Shown here: positions 33,590 to 41,970 of the stretch, piece by piece | How the letters are laid out: each line of letters opens with the position of its first letter | Position numbering within the stretch: the first letter of the stretch is position 1 | Source of the DNA: Rhodoferax sp. | GTDB taxonomy: Bacteria > Pseudomonadota > Gammaproteobacteria > Burkholderiales > Burkholderiaceae_C | Direction: 5' to 3' | DNA length: 50,338 bases | Assembly: GCA_030683195.1 (NCBI GenBank) | Contig: JAUXQA010000336.1 | Location: 1 to 50,338 of the forward strand | Program-made: the position numbers and the translations under genes | The notes under the pieces: generated by a model | What the model saw: only the letters and a program-made list of their open reading frames with translations | Database searches by the model: none | What the model was told of the DNA's origin: nothing

Positions 33590-33988
33590 ATGTCCCCGAT
33601 CACCATCGATTTGTTTGACCCCGATACGCTTGTTTTTGACGACGAGCCGGACCTTTTTGTGCGTGTGGACACCGTGCCAGTGGTGTTCACGGTCAGAGGT
33701 ATAAGGTACTTCACACCCCGGTTCAAGCTGGTTGGTGTCAACATCGCCATGCTACGCACAGAGTCCGAATTTCGCGCCGCATTGCTTAAAGCGACCACGC
33801 ACGAATCTAACCTGCTCCTAGAGTCGATTCAATCCAAGGCGAATGCAACTCACCAGGCGAACGAGCATCAGGTGCTGCTTGCCGTCTTGATGTTTGATAT
33901 TGATGCAGCCGAGGCGGCGATGGATCGGCTTGAACACAAACTGCGGGCAGGGTTGACGGTCGTATCCCCTGTTGGGGATTCAACATGA
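33590..33988 (+). CDS. Unknown protein
   Basis: 132 residues from MSPITIDLFDPDTLVFDDEP. Beta-rich first half (VPVVFTVRGIRYFTPRFKLV) and helical second half ending KLRAGLTVVSPVGDST. TAGGAAACC precedes the ATG. The stop overlaps the next ATG (ATGA). First plus-strand gene after the divergent switch; no family recognised. Confidence 0.7.
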   Translation: MSPITIDLFDPDTLVFDDEPDLFVRVDTVPVVFTVRGIRYFTPRFKLVGVNIAMLRTESEFRAALLKATTHESNLLLESIQSKANATHQANEHQVLLAVLMFDIDAAEAAMDRLEHKLRAGLTVVSPVGDST

Positions 33989-34500
33989 GCGACATGGGCG
34001 CCCATCAGCGTTTTGGGAATCACCAGGCAATTCGACGGTTCCGCGGCTTTTATCTGCCCCACGCAGACTCTCCCCACGGTCTAGTCGAAGAATCACTGGC
34101 ATGGGGGGTCTTCGATGTGCAGTCGCTTTGTTTTGGTCCCCGGTTCGTCCTGGTAGCTGCTAGCCACGCCGCATGGGCGGTCGGACAGGGTGCGATATGC
34201 GCCGGCTTGTCGGCCTTGATTGAACATTTCAAGGGCGAGCTGGGTTTGCCGACAACCAGCGGCGCGAAGGTGCCCGAGCCTGACTCGCGCTCAATCTGGG
34301 TACTTCAGACTCCCCAGAAAACCTATCAATGGGTCATTTATGACCAGCGACATCATCGTGTCTCTTGGTCTGCCCTGTTCTCAATCGATCCACGCTGTTT
34401 GCCTGGCACTGCGAGCGCACTACAGATGTTGTTTCCACTGAATGCAATCGAGGGAATTGAGGCCATGCAGACTCAGTTCTGGTCCAAACTGCCCTCGTGA
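33985..34500 (+). CDS. Unknown protein
   Basis: 171 residues from MSDMGAHQRFGNHQAIRRFR. Contains FGPRFVLVAASHAAWAVGQG and IWVLQTPQKTYQWVIYDQRH. Coupled to the preceding gene through ATGA; the pair ends at a convergent terminator. No family recognised. Confidence 0.7.
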   Translation: MSDMGAHQRFGNHQAIRRFRGFYLPHADSPHGLVEESLAWGVFDVQSLCFGPRFVLVAASHAAWAVGQGAICAGLSALIEHFKGELGLPTTSGAKVPEPDSRSIWVLQTPQKTYQWVIYDQRHHRVSWSALFSIDPRCLPGTASALQMLFPLNAIEGIEAMQTQFWSKLPS

Positions 34501-34574
34501 CCAGGCTGTGGGCATTGCGTTTATCAACACTGTTTGCCCCGCCACGGCCCTTGTGAATCCGGTGCGCTGAAACG

Positions 34575-34621
34575 AAAAAAACCCCCCGAAGATGCCCTGT
34601 TAAGGGGCATCGACGAGGGGT
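34575..34621 (-). terminator. Intrinsic terminator between convergent genes
   Basis: CCCC..CG..GATGCCC/GGGCATC..CG..GGGG hairpin and seven T on the minus strand. Serves the 35105-34643 unit; 75 bases beyond the plus-strand stop it may also block that transcript. Confidence 0.9.
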
Positions 34622-34642
34622 CTTTGGGTCGCACATCCGCAA

Positions 34643-34855
34643 TTAATGCTTCAGTGTTTCCTTTTGAGTAAACAGCCTTTCGGTGCGAATCCGGCGCATG
34701 TGCCGAAGCATAAAGCGACTGTCTGACGCAGCTTCAGTGCCACGGTCGAACTGCTTGGAGGTCTTTTGGACCTCCTCGATTTTGGCTTCGAGGGCCTGGT
34801 CCGTAAGGGCCGTGACCTTCTCGAAGAAAACCCTTTGAAAAGCTTTTTCCAACAT
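34643..34855 (-). CDS. Small basic helical protein
   Basis: 70 residues, MLEKAFQRVFFEKVTALTDQ then ALEAKIEEVQKTSKQFDRGT, mostly helix and possibly coiled coil (about 18-37), with an Arg-rich RFMLRHMRRIRTERLF end. Starts 13 bases after the preceding stop with AAGGTAAG upstream. No family recognised. Confidence 0.65.
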   Translation of the reverse strand: MLEKAFQRVFFEKVTALTDQALEAKIEEVQKTSKQFDRGTEAASDSRFMLRHMRRIRTERLFTQKETLKH

Positions 34856-34868
34856 GGTGACTTACCTT

Positions 34869-35105
34869 TCAGTGAGTTGCATGTTGGTGGGATTGAATCG
34901 CTTGGCGAACGAGCGCCTTGCGACCAGAGTCCATGTTCTCGCACAAGGCAAGAACGCGAACCCGGAGTCCCTCACGGGCCAATATTTTGCAGACTTTAAT
35001 CAGAACGACATTTGATTCGTCGCGCAGCATAGAAGGCTGCTTTTCAAGGTTTTGCATAACCAGCACAGGGAAACGTGCCGCATTGTCAATGAGGGGACTG
35101 TTCAT
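34869..35105 (-). CDS. Small unknown protein
   Basis: 78 residues from MNSPLIDNAARFPVLVMQNL, ending in an Arg-rich helix (GLRVRVLALCENMDSGRKAL). ATG 35105 follows GGAGA and lies 27 bases after hairpin 2 of a leader. No family recognised. Confidence 0.65.
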   Translation of the reverse strand: MNSPLIDNAARFPVLVMQNLEKQPSMLRDESNVVLIKVCKILAREGLRVRVLALCENMDSGRKALVRQAIQSHQHATH

Positions 35106-35132
35106 ACCATTCTCCAGAAATGGACGGACTAT

Positions 35133-35186
35133 CCCCATGAACGGGAAATAGTTCCCGTCCGGGTTGATGTTTGCTAGTGCGCTAGC
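35133..35186 (-). promoter_or_regulatory. Two-hairpin leader with compensated stem and promoter
   Basis: Hairpin 1 GCTAG-CGCA-CTAGC (35173-35186): the fifth pair is A-T swapped for G-C seen elsewhere. Linker AAACATCAA. Hairpin 2 CCC..ACGGGAA-loop-TTCCCGT..GGGG (35133-35163). A TATGAT box lies at 35214-35219, 28 bases upstream. Confidence 0.87.
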
Positions 35187-35395
35187 TCGACCGCTCAAAG
35201 AGCAAGTGACTTCATCATAAGGCCATTTTTTTTGTATCCAGATCGTGCATAGGTTGAATTTTCAAATTCGAATAAATCGACACTTTTGGCCGAGTAAGTA
35301 TGCGATTTCGACTATTTGCTCGGATTCCTGGCGATAGATTGTTGTTCTCTCTCAGGGATACTTGGGAACCCAAACTTCAGCACTGGAATTGACTC

Positions 35396-36724
35396 ATGGC
35401 GCATGCCCCCGTTACGACGTCGATGCACAGGGTTACGGTCAAGGTAGCCGGCAGCTTAATCAGCGCATCGGCAATTCGCTATGAACCGGACAGCTACCAG
35501 ACCTTGCTTCTGGAAGCGCGAAAGAAATTCGGTTCAGCGCTTTGCATGTGCCATGGCACCGCGCTTCAGCTGGTCATTCGGGAGCGCAACAGCAAGCTGT
35601 TCCTGGCGTGCTGGCCGGATCAGGCCCAGTCCCATGCCCTTGACTGTCCGTTCTTCAGCGCAGCGCGTGACGGTGGCGTCGCCGGGTACCAAGAGGGTGC
35701 CATCACGGACAATGGTTTATCGACAACGCTTTTATTGCATCACCCTTTGGTGCAACATAAACCCAGCCGTGATCTGTCGGTCGGTCATGCCAAGGCGCCA
35801 CGGGCCAGCGGGCCGTCCAGGCTGCACATATGGGGCTTGCTGCATCACTTGTGGGAGTCTGGCGGGCTCAACCGGTGGAATCCGGGCTGGCACCGTGATT
35901 GGGGTTTGGTGCGCTCCATGTTGCGCCGCGTCGCCCAGGGAACCCTCGTTGATGAATCCCCGCTCCTGGAGTCGCTCTATATTCCTCCTGTATGGGTGCC
36001 AAAACGCAAAGATGACATCAGCTCCCATTGGGCTGATTTCAAGCGGCCACTGTTGCGGAAGAATCGTGCCAGCGATGTTGTCGCATCAGGCTTTGTGATT
36101 GGTATTGTGCGCAAACTCGAACCGACAGAATATGGGTTTGCAATAAGGCTTCAGCACCATTCCGCGCTGTTCTATATGGACAAGGCCACCGCTGATCGAC
36201 TGGCTAGTTACAGCCGGCGTGGTTGGTCGGCGATCCGAATGATGCCCAGCAACGGTAAGCCTGGTGATGGTGCCGTGGTAGTTGTAGCGATGCGTATTCA
36301 GGCGTCTGCCAGCAACAAACTGGTCATTGTTGAGGGCGCGCTGATGCGGGTCTCGCACAAGTACATTCCGGTGGCCAGCAGCTACGAAGAGCGAATGGCC
36401 GAACTTCTGATTGACACCGACCGACGCTTCATCAAACCCCTGCATTACGACCAGCACAGCATGGATCTGGTGCATTTTGTCCTGACTGATTGCGCACCCG
36501 TCGAAGGCGGTCAGACTTCCCCATGCAAGGTCGCTCTGTTCGTCTACGGAGCCGCGATCGACCCGATGCATCAAGTTCGGTTGGAGACAAGCGATCGTGA
36601 ACTCGCGCTGCGCATGGGGTGCAGATTCTGGATGTGGAACGCTGCCGCCAACCCTAATATCCCTGCGCTCCCCCTTGCCTTCCGACAGGTTGATCAATCC
36701 CATTTACTCACCCCCAACTCATAA
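35396..36724 (+). CDS. DUF1173 family protein
   Basis: 442 residues with the family's pattern: an N-terminal Cys/His set (CMCHGTALQLVIRERNSKLF; SHALDCPFF, about 52-90), LHIWGLLHHLWESGGLNRWN (about 142-161), and the central VIGIVRKLEPTEYGFAIRLQ. DUF1173 proteins are common on proteobacterial conjugative elements; their function is unknown, and the Cys/His set suggests zinc binding. It heads a plus-strand unit with two bactofilin-like genes. ATG 35396 follows GGAAT. Confidence 0.75.
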   Translation: MAHAPVTTSMHRVTVKVAGSLISASAIRYEPDSYQTLLLEARKKFGSALCMCHGTALQLVIRERNSKLFLACWPDQAQSHALDCPFFSAARDGGVAGYQEGAITDNGLSTTLLLHHPLVQHKPSRDLSVGHAKAPRASGPSRLHIWGLLHHLWESGGLNRWNPGWHRDWGLVRSMLRRVAQGTLVDESPLLESLYIPPVWVPKRKDDISSHWADFKRPLLRKNRASDVVASGFVIGIVRKLEPTEYGFAIRLQHHSALFYMDKATADRLASYSRRGWSAIRMMPSNGKPGDGAVVVVAMRIQASASNKLVIVEGALMRVSHKYIPVASSYEERMAELLIDTDRRFIKPLHYDQHSMDLVHFVLTDCAPVEGGQTSPCKVALFVYGAAIDPMHQVRLETSDRELALRMGCRFWMWNAAANPNIPALPLAFRQVDQSHLLTPNS

Positions 36725-36737
36725 GGAGAACCAAACC

Positions 36738-37367
36738 ATGGAACCTAAACTAGTCCCCAATTTTCTATTGCACTCCAGCGATCCTGAAGCGTCGAAGCCA
36801 GCCATAGATAGTCTGCCCACAAGAGTTCCTGCAGCCAATGACGCTGAGAAGATTTATGAAGTGAAGAGAGATTTTGATGATCTGCCCAACTCGCCGCCTT
36901 TAAGCATCCCGATGATTGGTTCGGCGCCAGTCTTGGTCATGGCCGCACCGGCTGAACTGGTTGTTGAGCCGGTAGGTTCCACCCTGCGCAAGGAGAGTAT
37001 CTTCAAATCAAACTCTTTGAAGCAAACACAGTTGCCTCAAGGCTGGACATTGCGAGGCGATCTTATCTCGGAGAGCGACGTCACCATTTCGTGCAAGGTC
37101 GTTGGAAACATCCAATGCTCGAACCCTGAAGCTTCGATTAACTTGACAGAGTCCTGCGTGTCAGAGGGCGACATCACTGGTCGAGACATCACGCTGCGTG
37201 GGCACCACACTGGCAGTATTGACGCATCGATTGGTAGCCTCGCCATTGAAGCAAGCGCTCATATTACGGGCGATGTCCTGTACACAAACATCAAGATGAA
37301 TGGTGGACTGCATAGCCTCACCTTGAGTTACGTCGATGGCAAGTCGGACGTCGGCCGCCGCGACTAA
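36738..37367 (+). CDS. Bactofilin-like protein with N-terminal extension
   Basis: 209 residues. The first roughly 110 are Pro/Ser-rich and probably disordered. Then QGWTLRGDLISESDVTISCK, VVGNIQCSNPEASINLTE, GDITGRDITLRGHHTGSIDA and AHITGDVLYTNI follow the bactofilin beta-helix rhythm of short G-x-I/V repeats. Bactofilins polymerise into cytoskeletal scaffolds. AAGGAGAA precedes ATG 36738, 13 bases after the DUF1173 stop. Confidence 0.72.
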   Translation: MEPKLVPNFLLHSSDPEASKPAIDSLPTRVPAANDAEKIYEVKRDFDDLPNSPPLSIPMIGSAPVLVMAAPAELVVEPVGSTLRKESIFKSNSLKQTQLPQGWTLRGDLISESDVTISCKVVGNIQCSNPEASINLTESCVSEGDITGRDITLRGHHTGSIDASIGSLAIEASAHITGDVLYTNIKMNGGLHSLTLSYVDGKSDVGRRD

Positions 37368-37398
37368 TCGCCCGTTACCCTTATTACTGGATCATCTT

Positions 37399-37836
37399 AT
37401 GAGCAAATCAATTCCCATCGACAAACTTCAGCCCGAAACACAGCCTCAATTGGTCTCTATTGCCATTCTTGAGTCTGTTACAGCTTTCCTGCCAGAGTTC
37501 AGTATTTTCAAAGGTGACATCGAGGCAGACCCGGGTAAAGATCTCGGTATCCGAATTGACTGTCGACTGGAAGGCTCAGTCGTCATTCCCAGTGGGGGCG
37601 TTATTCACATCGGTCCCACTGGCAGCGTCAAAGGTGCGTCCATCGAGGCTGATTACATCTTCATTGAAGGGTCCGTGGAGAGCAAGATCGTATCTCGCAA
37701 GGGCGTCGAAATCACCGGCACTGCAGTGGTCAAGGGGCAGGTCGAATACCAGGGATCCTTGAACATGCACAACATGGCCAAAGTACGGGCGTCGATCCAG
37801 TACGCGGGACCGGATGATTTGCCGGTCACAAACTGA
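37399..37836 (+). CDS. Bactofilin-like protein
   Basis: 145 residues from MSKSIPIDKLQPETQPQLVS. The beta-helix repeats KGDIEADPGKDLGIRIDCRL, EGSVVIPSGGVIHIGPTGSV, IFIEGSVESKIVSRKGVEI and GTAVVKGQVEYQG are clear. With the preceding gene it forms a pair, suggesting a two-component polymer. Start 37399 chosen as the first ATG giving a natural N-terminus; its ribosome-binding site is weak. Confidence 0.8.
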   Translation: MSKSIPIDKLQPETQPQLVSIAILESVTAFLPEFSIFKGDIEADPGKDLGIRIDCRLEGSVVIPSGGVIHIGPTGSVKGASIEADYIFIEGSVESKIVSRKGVEITGTAVVKGQVEYQGSLNMHNMAKVRASIQYAGPDDLPVTN

Positions 37837-37871
37837 AGATTGCGGGCTGCAGGCCACCCGTAGGAAACGTA

Positions 37872-38633
37872 ATGACCACTATTTCTTCAAGATTATTTAC
37901 AACAATGGATCCCTCTGAATGGGATCGAATTGTGACGAGTTACAACGAAGTTATCTACGCAAACATTCGTGAGCGAGTTGGCCAAATGTCAACTGACGAT
38001 ATTGACCGTTACAGTGCGAAGTACAACACGCCGACTAGCACTTCTGAAGACGTCCTCTCCCATATGCTCGAATGGGGGGGGTTCAAAGGAATGTTGCTGT
38101 CTGGCGGTTTGGTCAAGAATGACTCGCCGCTTTTCAATCGGCTGATGCGTAATGAAGCTGCACTACCTCACAGTCCACCACGTTCATTTGGCAAGAGCTG
38201 GTACGAACTTCTTGATTTTCCGGAATCTGAGTTCGAGTGCCAAGTTATGCTGAGTGGCATTGGCCGGCGCAAGCGCGAGGTGAATCAATCAGTCTGGTTG
38301 ATGTCGGTCAACGAATGTTTGTGGGCCTGCCGCGATGGTTCTGAAAAAGGAATGATGTTGATTGGTGCCGATGCGTTGTGGCGCGACTCTAACGCAGAAC
38401 AACGTGCGGAGCTGTGGAAAGAAATCCAATCCTACTTTATTGAGAATGAGATTTCTTTCAAGCTGACTTACGGTCAATGGGAGCAGCCTTTCACACTGTG
38501 TCTACGGCCGCGCCTAGGCGTTGAGATTGCCGCTACGCTGATCGCGCAGATGCCCCCTCCCCTGTCTGACAGTGTTTTCTCATTTGCTCATGTGGAGCCC
38601 AATTTTCCCCTGCGCTGGTTGCTGAGGAGGTGA
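37872..38633 (+). CDS. Unknown protein
   Basis: 253 residues from MTTISSRLFTTMDPSEWDRI. Aromatic, soluble protein (SFGKSWYELLDFPESEFECQ; KREVNQSVWLMSVNECLWAC; LPLRWLLRR-like end). GTAGGAAAC precedes the ATG. Follows the bactofilins after 35 bases and ends before a bidirectional terminator, so it is probably part of that operon. No family recognised. Confidence 0.7.
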   Translation: MTTISSRLFTTMDPSEWDRIVTSYNEVIYANIRERVGQMSTDDIDRYSAKYNTPTSTSEDVLSHMLEWGGFKGMLLSGGLVKNDSPLFNRLMRNEAALPHSPPRSFGKSWYELLDFPESEFECQVMLSGIGRRKREVNQSVWLMSVNECLWACRDGSEKGMMLIGADALWRDSNAEQRAELWKEIQSYFIENEISFKLTYGQWEQPFTLCLRPRLGVEIAATLIAQMPPPLSDSVFSFAHVEPNFPLRWLLRR

Positions 38634-38707
38634 CTTGACCTGCTTTAGGACCGTTTAGAAATGAGCGACGGTAGGCTCCTGATTTCATCGGTTCACAAAA
38701 AGCAAAA

Positions 38708-38732
38708 GGCCCGCAGCTTGACGCCGCGGGCC
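38708..38732. terminator. Bidirectional terminator
   Basis: GGCCCGC/GCGGGCC hairpin, with AAAA before and TTCTTT after on the plus strand and TTTTGCTTTTT on the minus strand. It separates the convergent genes ending at 38633 and 38764. Confidence 0.85.
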
Positions 38733-38763
38733 TTCTTTACCATCACATTTTCCACATCAGTGT

Positions 38764-38982
38764 CTAGTGTGCAATTGCACTGCTGGACATGTTCGATTGA
38801 TGCATGAACTGCTTCACCCGAAAAAGAACATCCTTTCCGCGAGAAGTAGTCTGAATCCTCGTACTCCGCGCCTCTGAGGCGCGTCGCCGTTGAATCCACA
38901 AGGCATCGGGTAACGAAACCCCTGCACTGTGCAACAGCTGAGGGGTCAGTGGAACTTCTGTCGTTTTGGTAGTTGAGGTCAT
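38764..38982 (-). CDS. Small basic protein
   Basis: 72 residues: MTSTTKTTEVPLTPQLLHSA, then Arg-rich ALWIQRRRASEARSTRIQTT and KDVLFRVKQFMHQSNMSSS. Framed by a strong upstream double hairpin and a downstream terminator, which supports expression. No family recognised. Confidence 0.6.
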   Translation of the reverse strand: MTSTTKTTEVPLTPQLLHSAGVSLPDALWIQRRRASEARSTRIQTTSRGKDVLFRVKQFMHQSNMSSSAIAH

Positions 38983-39007
38983 GGGTTTTCCAATCTGAAT
39001 CCGGGCA

Positions 39008-39077
39008 TGTCGCCCTTTTGTGACTCTCTATTTGAGAACCACAAAAGGACGACACGCTCCGTCATCGCATAGATGAC
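39008..39077 (-). promoter_or_regulatory. Two-hairpin leader, long-stem variant
   Basis: Hairpin 1 GTCATC-TATGC-GATGAC (39061-39077). Hairpin 2 is a 15-bp stem with G-T pairs (39040-39054 with 39008-39022), loop 17 bases. ATG 38982 follows after 25 bases. Confidence 0.65.
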
Positions 39078-39228
39078 CGACAACCTCACAGAATGACCGC
39101 ACAAATACTGGAAAACCCACGAGCTCAGACGCCTGTCTTTCGACAACCATCCAATGTTCATGAATGCTTACTCAAGTGCAATCAAGCTGTTGTCAGCACA
39201 ATGTACTGACGACCAAAAATCACCAAAT

Positions 39229-39292
39229 CGCTATCACAGCGATGGCCCTCAACCCGCAGGCCAAGGGCATTGAACCTTGTGTTGCCACAAGG
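39229..39292 (+). promoter_or_regulatory. Three-hairpin leader
   Basis: CGCT/AGCG (39229-39241), GGCCCTCAACCCGCAGGCC region (39244-39268) and CCTTGTG-TTGC-CACAAGG (39275-39292), 14 bases before ATG 39307. Confidence 0.55.
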
Positions 39293-39306
39293 AACGACAT
39301 CCGAAA

Positions 39307-39480
39307 ATGTCTTTAACCAAACCGATTTCTCGGGCGCTCGAACACAAGGAGCGAGCTATGCATATATGCGAGTACAAGCCTCGCGAATTAACCACTAGGG
39401 CCAAAACGAATTTTCATGATACACATTTTTTGTCTGACCTAGCCTTGTTCAGCAATGTTTTTTGCCTACCGCTGCAGTAG
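39307..39480 (+). CDS. Small unknown protein
   Basis: 57 residues from MSLTKPISRALEHKERAMHI, then CEYKPRELTTRAKTNFHDTH. Chosen over the in-frame ATG at 39277 because that ATG lies within the leader hairpin. No strong ribosome-binding site and no family recognised; support comes from the leader. Confidence 0.5.
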   Translation: MSLTKPISRALEHKERAMHICEYKPRELTTRAKTNFHDTHFLSDLALFSNVFCLPLQ

Positions 39481-39503
39481 TTACTCACATTTTCTGTGGA
39501 TAA

Positions 39504-39543
39504 CTCTAGAAGGTCGGGGCGTTATCCCCCGCCCGCGCTAGAG
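39504..39543. repeat. Large inverted repeat in non-coding spacer
   Basis: CTCTAG (39504-39509) pairs with CTAGAG (39538-39543) and inner GGGCG pairs with CGCCC. A second stem, GCTGCC/GGCAGC, follows at 39552-39572. Between a small gene and the next leader, 223 bases without genes. Possible terminator, oriT or protein site. Confidence 0.5.
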
Positions 39544-39622
39544 CGGCCCGGGCTGCCTGTTTATTCGGCAGCTATCGACAAATCTTTGCTAAACTGCAAG
39601 CACTTTCATTTTTTGAAGTAGA

Positions 39623-39674
39623 GCTGACTCATCAGCATTTAACTCACCCACCGGGAACCAAGACCCGGATCGGG
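39623..39674 (+). promoter_or_regulatory. Two-hairpin leader with promoter, plus strand
   Basis: Hairpin 1 GCTGA-CTCA-TCAGC (39623-39636). Linker ATTTAACTCA. Hairpin 2 CCC..CCGGG-loop-CCCGG..GGG (39647-39674). Extended -10 TGCTAAACT ends at 39595, 28 bases upstream. Confidence 0.87.
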
Positions 39675-39703
39675 TCTGGCGTTCCTTAAATCAGGAATTC
39701 ACC

Positions 39704-39997
39704 ATGAATACTCACCAACCTCTTGCAGGTATGGTACAGGTTCGACTTCAAGTCAAACCATTTTCAGGACAAAGCCTCGGACTTATCAAGTCAAAAGGCT
39801 GGCGTTGTTTTGTTCTCGCACCAACCAGCGGCCCATCCGGGCTATTCACCTGGATATTCAAACGCGGCGCCAATGCCGTGATGCTGTCCCAATCCAGCGC
39901 GGTTGCGCAAATCCAGACAGTTTCATTACCGTGCAATGACGAGGCTCTTGAGCTGTGCTCCTTGTTCGTGCAGTCTGGTCTTGCCCTTCCAGCCTAA
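39704..39997 (+). CDS. Unknown protein coupled to the PAPS-reductase-like gene
   Basis: 97 residues, MNTHQPLAGMVQVRLQVKPF, a beta-rich protein with GWRCFVLAPTSGPSGLFTWI. The stop overlaps the next ATG (TAATG). A leader lies 30 bases upstream. No family recognised; it may be a partner subunit. Confidence 0.7.
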   Translation: MNTHQPLAGMVQVRLQVKPFSGQSLGLIKSKGWRCFVLAPTSGPSGLFTWIFKRGANAVMLSQSSAVAQIQTVSLPCNDEALELCSLFVQSGLALPA

Positions 39998-41061
39998 TGT
40001 CCAAGGACTTTGACATCTTCGGCCCCATGGTCGAAGGACTGGCCTCGCCAGACGCACCTGCGGGTGACCCGGCAGGTCTTGCGAACGTTCAGTTCATTCC
40101 GAATCTGGACGAATACGAAAGAGTCATCATTTTTTCTTCCGGCGGAAAAGACTCTTTAGCCTGTGTGCTCTATCTGCTGGACCTTGGGCTCTCGCGCAGC
40201 AAGATTGAGTTGCATCATCATGATGTCGACGGCCGCGAAGGGAGTCATCTCATGGACTGGCCTGTGACGCGCTCATATAACGAGGTCATGGGACGAGAAC
40301 TTGGAATCCCTGTGTTCTTCAGCTGGAAGCAAGGTGGATTTGAGCGGGAGATGCTGCGGGAGAACTGTGGCACCGCGCCTATCACTTTCACAAGAGGTGA
40401 TGGGACGTTGGTAACGATGGGCGGGGAACGCTCCAAGAACAGTACCCGACGCAAGTTCCCCCAGGTATCGGCCAGCCTGGCTACCAGGTGGTGCTCGTCA
40501 AGTCTGAAAATTGAGGTGGGATCGAGGCTTTTGATTAACGACCCACGATTCACCATTGGAAAAACATTGGTGATCACAGGTGAGCGCGCAGAGGAAAGCG
40601 CAAACAGGGCCAAGTACGCTGTGTTTGAGCCCGATCGGTCTGACAACCGTCTGGGGCGCACGCCGCGGTGGATAGACCACTGGCGTCCAGTCCATGCCTG
40701 GAAAGAGGCTGAGGTTTGGAGGCTGATCGAAAAGCATAAGGTAAATCCACATCCTGCGTATCACGTAGGGTTCGGACGAGCTTCCTGTTTGGCATGCGTG
40801 TTTGGGTCAAAAAACCAGTGGGCAACCATCCGGGAAATTGCACCAACACAGTTCGCGCGAGTGGCTAACTATGAGAAGGAATTCGCAACGACGATTCACC
40901 GTAAATATTCGGTGATTGAGCAAGCTGATCGGGGGACTTGCCATTCCACGGCTCATGAATGGAAGCACGTTGCAATGAGTGACGAGTACACCCTTCCATT
41001 TTTTGTTGACCCGTGGGTGCTGCCAGCCGGCGCATACGGTGAAAGCTGCGGACCGACCTGA
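39997..41061 (+). CDS. PAPS-reductase-family PP-loop protein
   Basis: 354 residues. PP-loop SSGGKDS (47-53), RWCSSSLK (164-171), TGERAEES (194-201), HPAYHVGFGRASC (252-264) and CLAC (264-267). The Cys residues could bind an Fe-S cluster. This subgroup is common in phages and mobile elements and is related to DndC/PAPS reductase enzymes that activate substrates with ATP. The sulphate-assimilation role is unlikely in this context; nucleic-acid modification is more plausible. A DpdA-like gene lies about 7.6 kb away. Confidence 0.85.
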   Translation: MSKDFDIFGPMVEGLASPDAPAGDPAGLANVQFIPNLDEYERVIIFSSGGKDSLACVLYLLDLGLSRSKIELHHHDVDGREGSHLMDWPVTRSYNEVMGRELGIPVFFSWKQGGFEREMLRENCGTAPITFTRGDGTLVTMGGERSKNSTRRKFPQVSASLATRWCSSSLKIEVGSRLLINDPRFTIGKTLVITGERAEESANRAKYAVFEPDRSDNRLGRTPRWIDHWRPVHAWKEAEVWRLIEKHKVNPHPAYHVGFGRASCLACVFGSKNQWATIREIAPTQFARVANYEKEFATTIHRKYSVIEQADRGTCHSTAHEWKHVAMSDEYTLPFFVDPWVLPAGAYGESCGPT

Positions 41062-41168
41062 GTTGGTCGTTCAATTGAAATTTCGTACCGCTAACGCAAG
41101 ACACGGAATTTCACACCACCTGCCAACGGTTCTTCACTGTGCGCAGGTCAATTTAAGCCCGAGTAGAT

Positions 41169-41188
41169 ACCAGCCCTTTTGGGTTGGT
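41169..41188 (+). promoter_or_regulatory. Leader hairpin
   Basis: ACCAGCCC-TTTT-GGGTTGGT stem (one G-T pair), 31 bases before ATG 41220. A possible first hairpin, CCTG/CAGG (41119-41147), has a long loop. Confidence 0.45.
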
Positions 41189-41219
41189 GTCTCCAGGGTT
41201 CTTCATCGAGAAAATCAAA

Positions 41220-41681
41220 ATGACAATTTTAAATACCTGGCACCAGGTAACAAGAAATGCAGAGAAATCTGCGATTGGCGTGTCTGTTCAATTCAAATCC
41301 AGCATGCAAGCCGAGCCAACTCACATTGGCCTGAATTTTCAGCAAGCGGTATTCATTGGACTCATCATTGATCCGGAAGAATATTCCGACTTCGATGAAG
41401 TAAGCCTGCCGATGTACAAGATCCGGTTCGGGTCAGGTTTGGAGCTGGCAGTCATTGAAGAAGAAATGTACTGCTCGTGCAACCGGCTACCTGATGTCTT
41501 GGCTTTGTGTGCGGCAGTGAATCTCGGATTCGCAACTGCTCGCAAGCTTGGCTTCGATGGCCCGTTTGATCTTGACGCGCATGCGAGCGTTAGTGAACGT
41601 GATGCGTTCACGAGTGCTATTGATTCATATCACCCCGGATGGGCACCTGCGCCTTCACGGCTGGTGCACTCCAAATTTTGA
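41220..41681 (+). CDS. Unknown protein
   Basis: 153 residues from MTILNTWHQVTRNAEKSAIG. Contains GLIIDPEEYSDFDEVSLPMY and a central MYCSCNRLPDVLALCAAVNL with three Cys. No family recognised. First of a run of small plus-strand genes. Confidence 0.65.
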   Translation: MTILNTWHQVTRNAEKSAIGVSVQFKSSMQAEPTHIGLNFQQAVFIGLIIDPEEYSDFDEVSLPMYKIRFGSGLELAVIEEEMYCSCNRLPDVLALCAAVNLGFATARKLGFDGPFDLDAHASVSERDAFTSAIDSYHPGWAPAPSRLVHSKF

Positions 41682-41690
41682 GAAAAAATT

Positions 41691-41969
41691 ATGAATAACG
41701 AACAAATTCGTCTGGCGCAACGCCTTGGTTTGGCTGTGCTGGAGAGTATTCAAGAGGCCGGCGAGTTGGGTGCACCATCCGGCGTCTTGTATGCAGCATT
41801 GCTGCATACCGGTTGCAGTCTGAACCAATTCCAGTCACTGATGAGGCCGCTTGAGAGTCGCGGCTTTGTGGTTCTGGAGGACGACTGCTATACGATTTCT
41901 GAAAGCGGTGGGGCCTTCATAACGCGCTTGCGTAGCGTGACGGCCCAACCAGCAACAGGAGTGGCATGA
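41691..41969 (+). CDS. Small winged-helix-like protein, function unknown
   Basis: 92 residues, MNNEQIRLAQRLGLAVLESI, then GVLYAALLHTGCSLNQFQSL, PLESRGFVVLEDDCYTIS. The helix-helix-then-wing pattern (LESRGFVVLEDDCYTISESG) resembles a MarR-like winged helix, suggesting a regulator; this is a weak inference. It follows the 41220 gene after nine bases. Confidence 0.65.
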   Translation: MNNEQIRLAQRLGLAVLESIQEAGELGAPSGVLYAALLHTGCSLNQFQSLMRPLESRGFVVLEDDCYTISESGGAFITRLRSVTAQPATGVA

Positions 41970-41970
41970 A

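Noticed and set aside
36086..36703. 205-codon frame antisense to the DUF1173 gene
   Set aside because: Shadow of a coherent plus-strand family member; no start signal or family.
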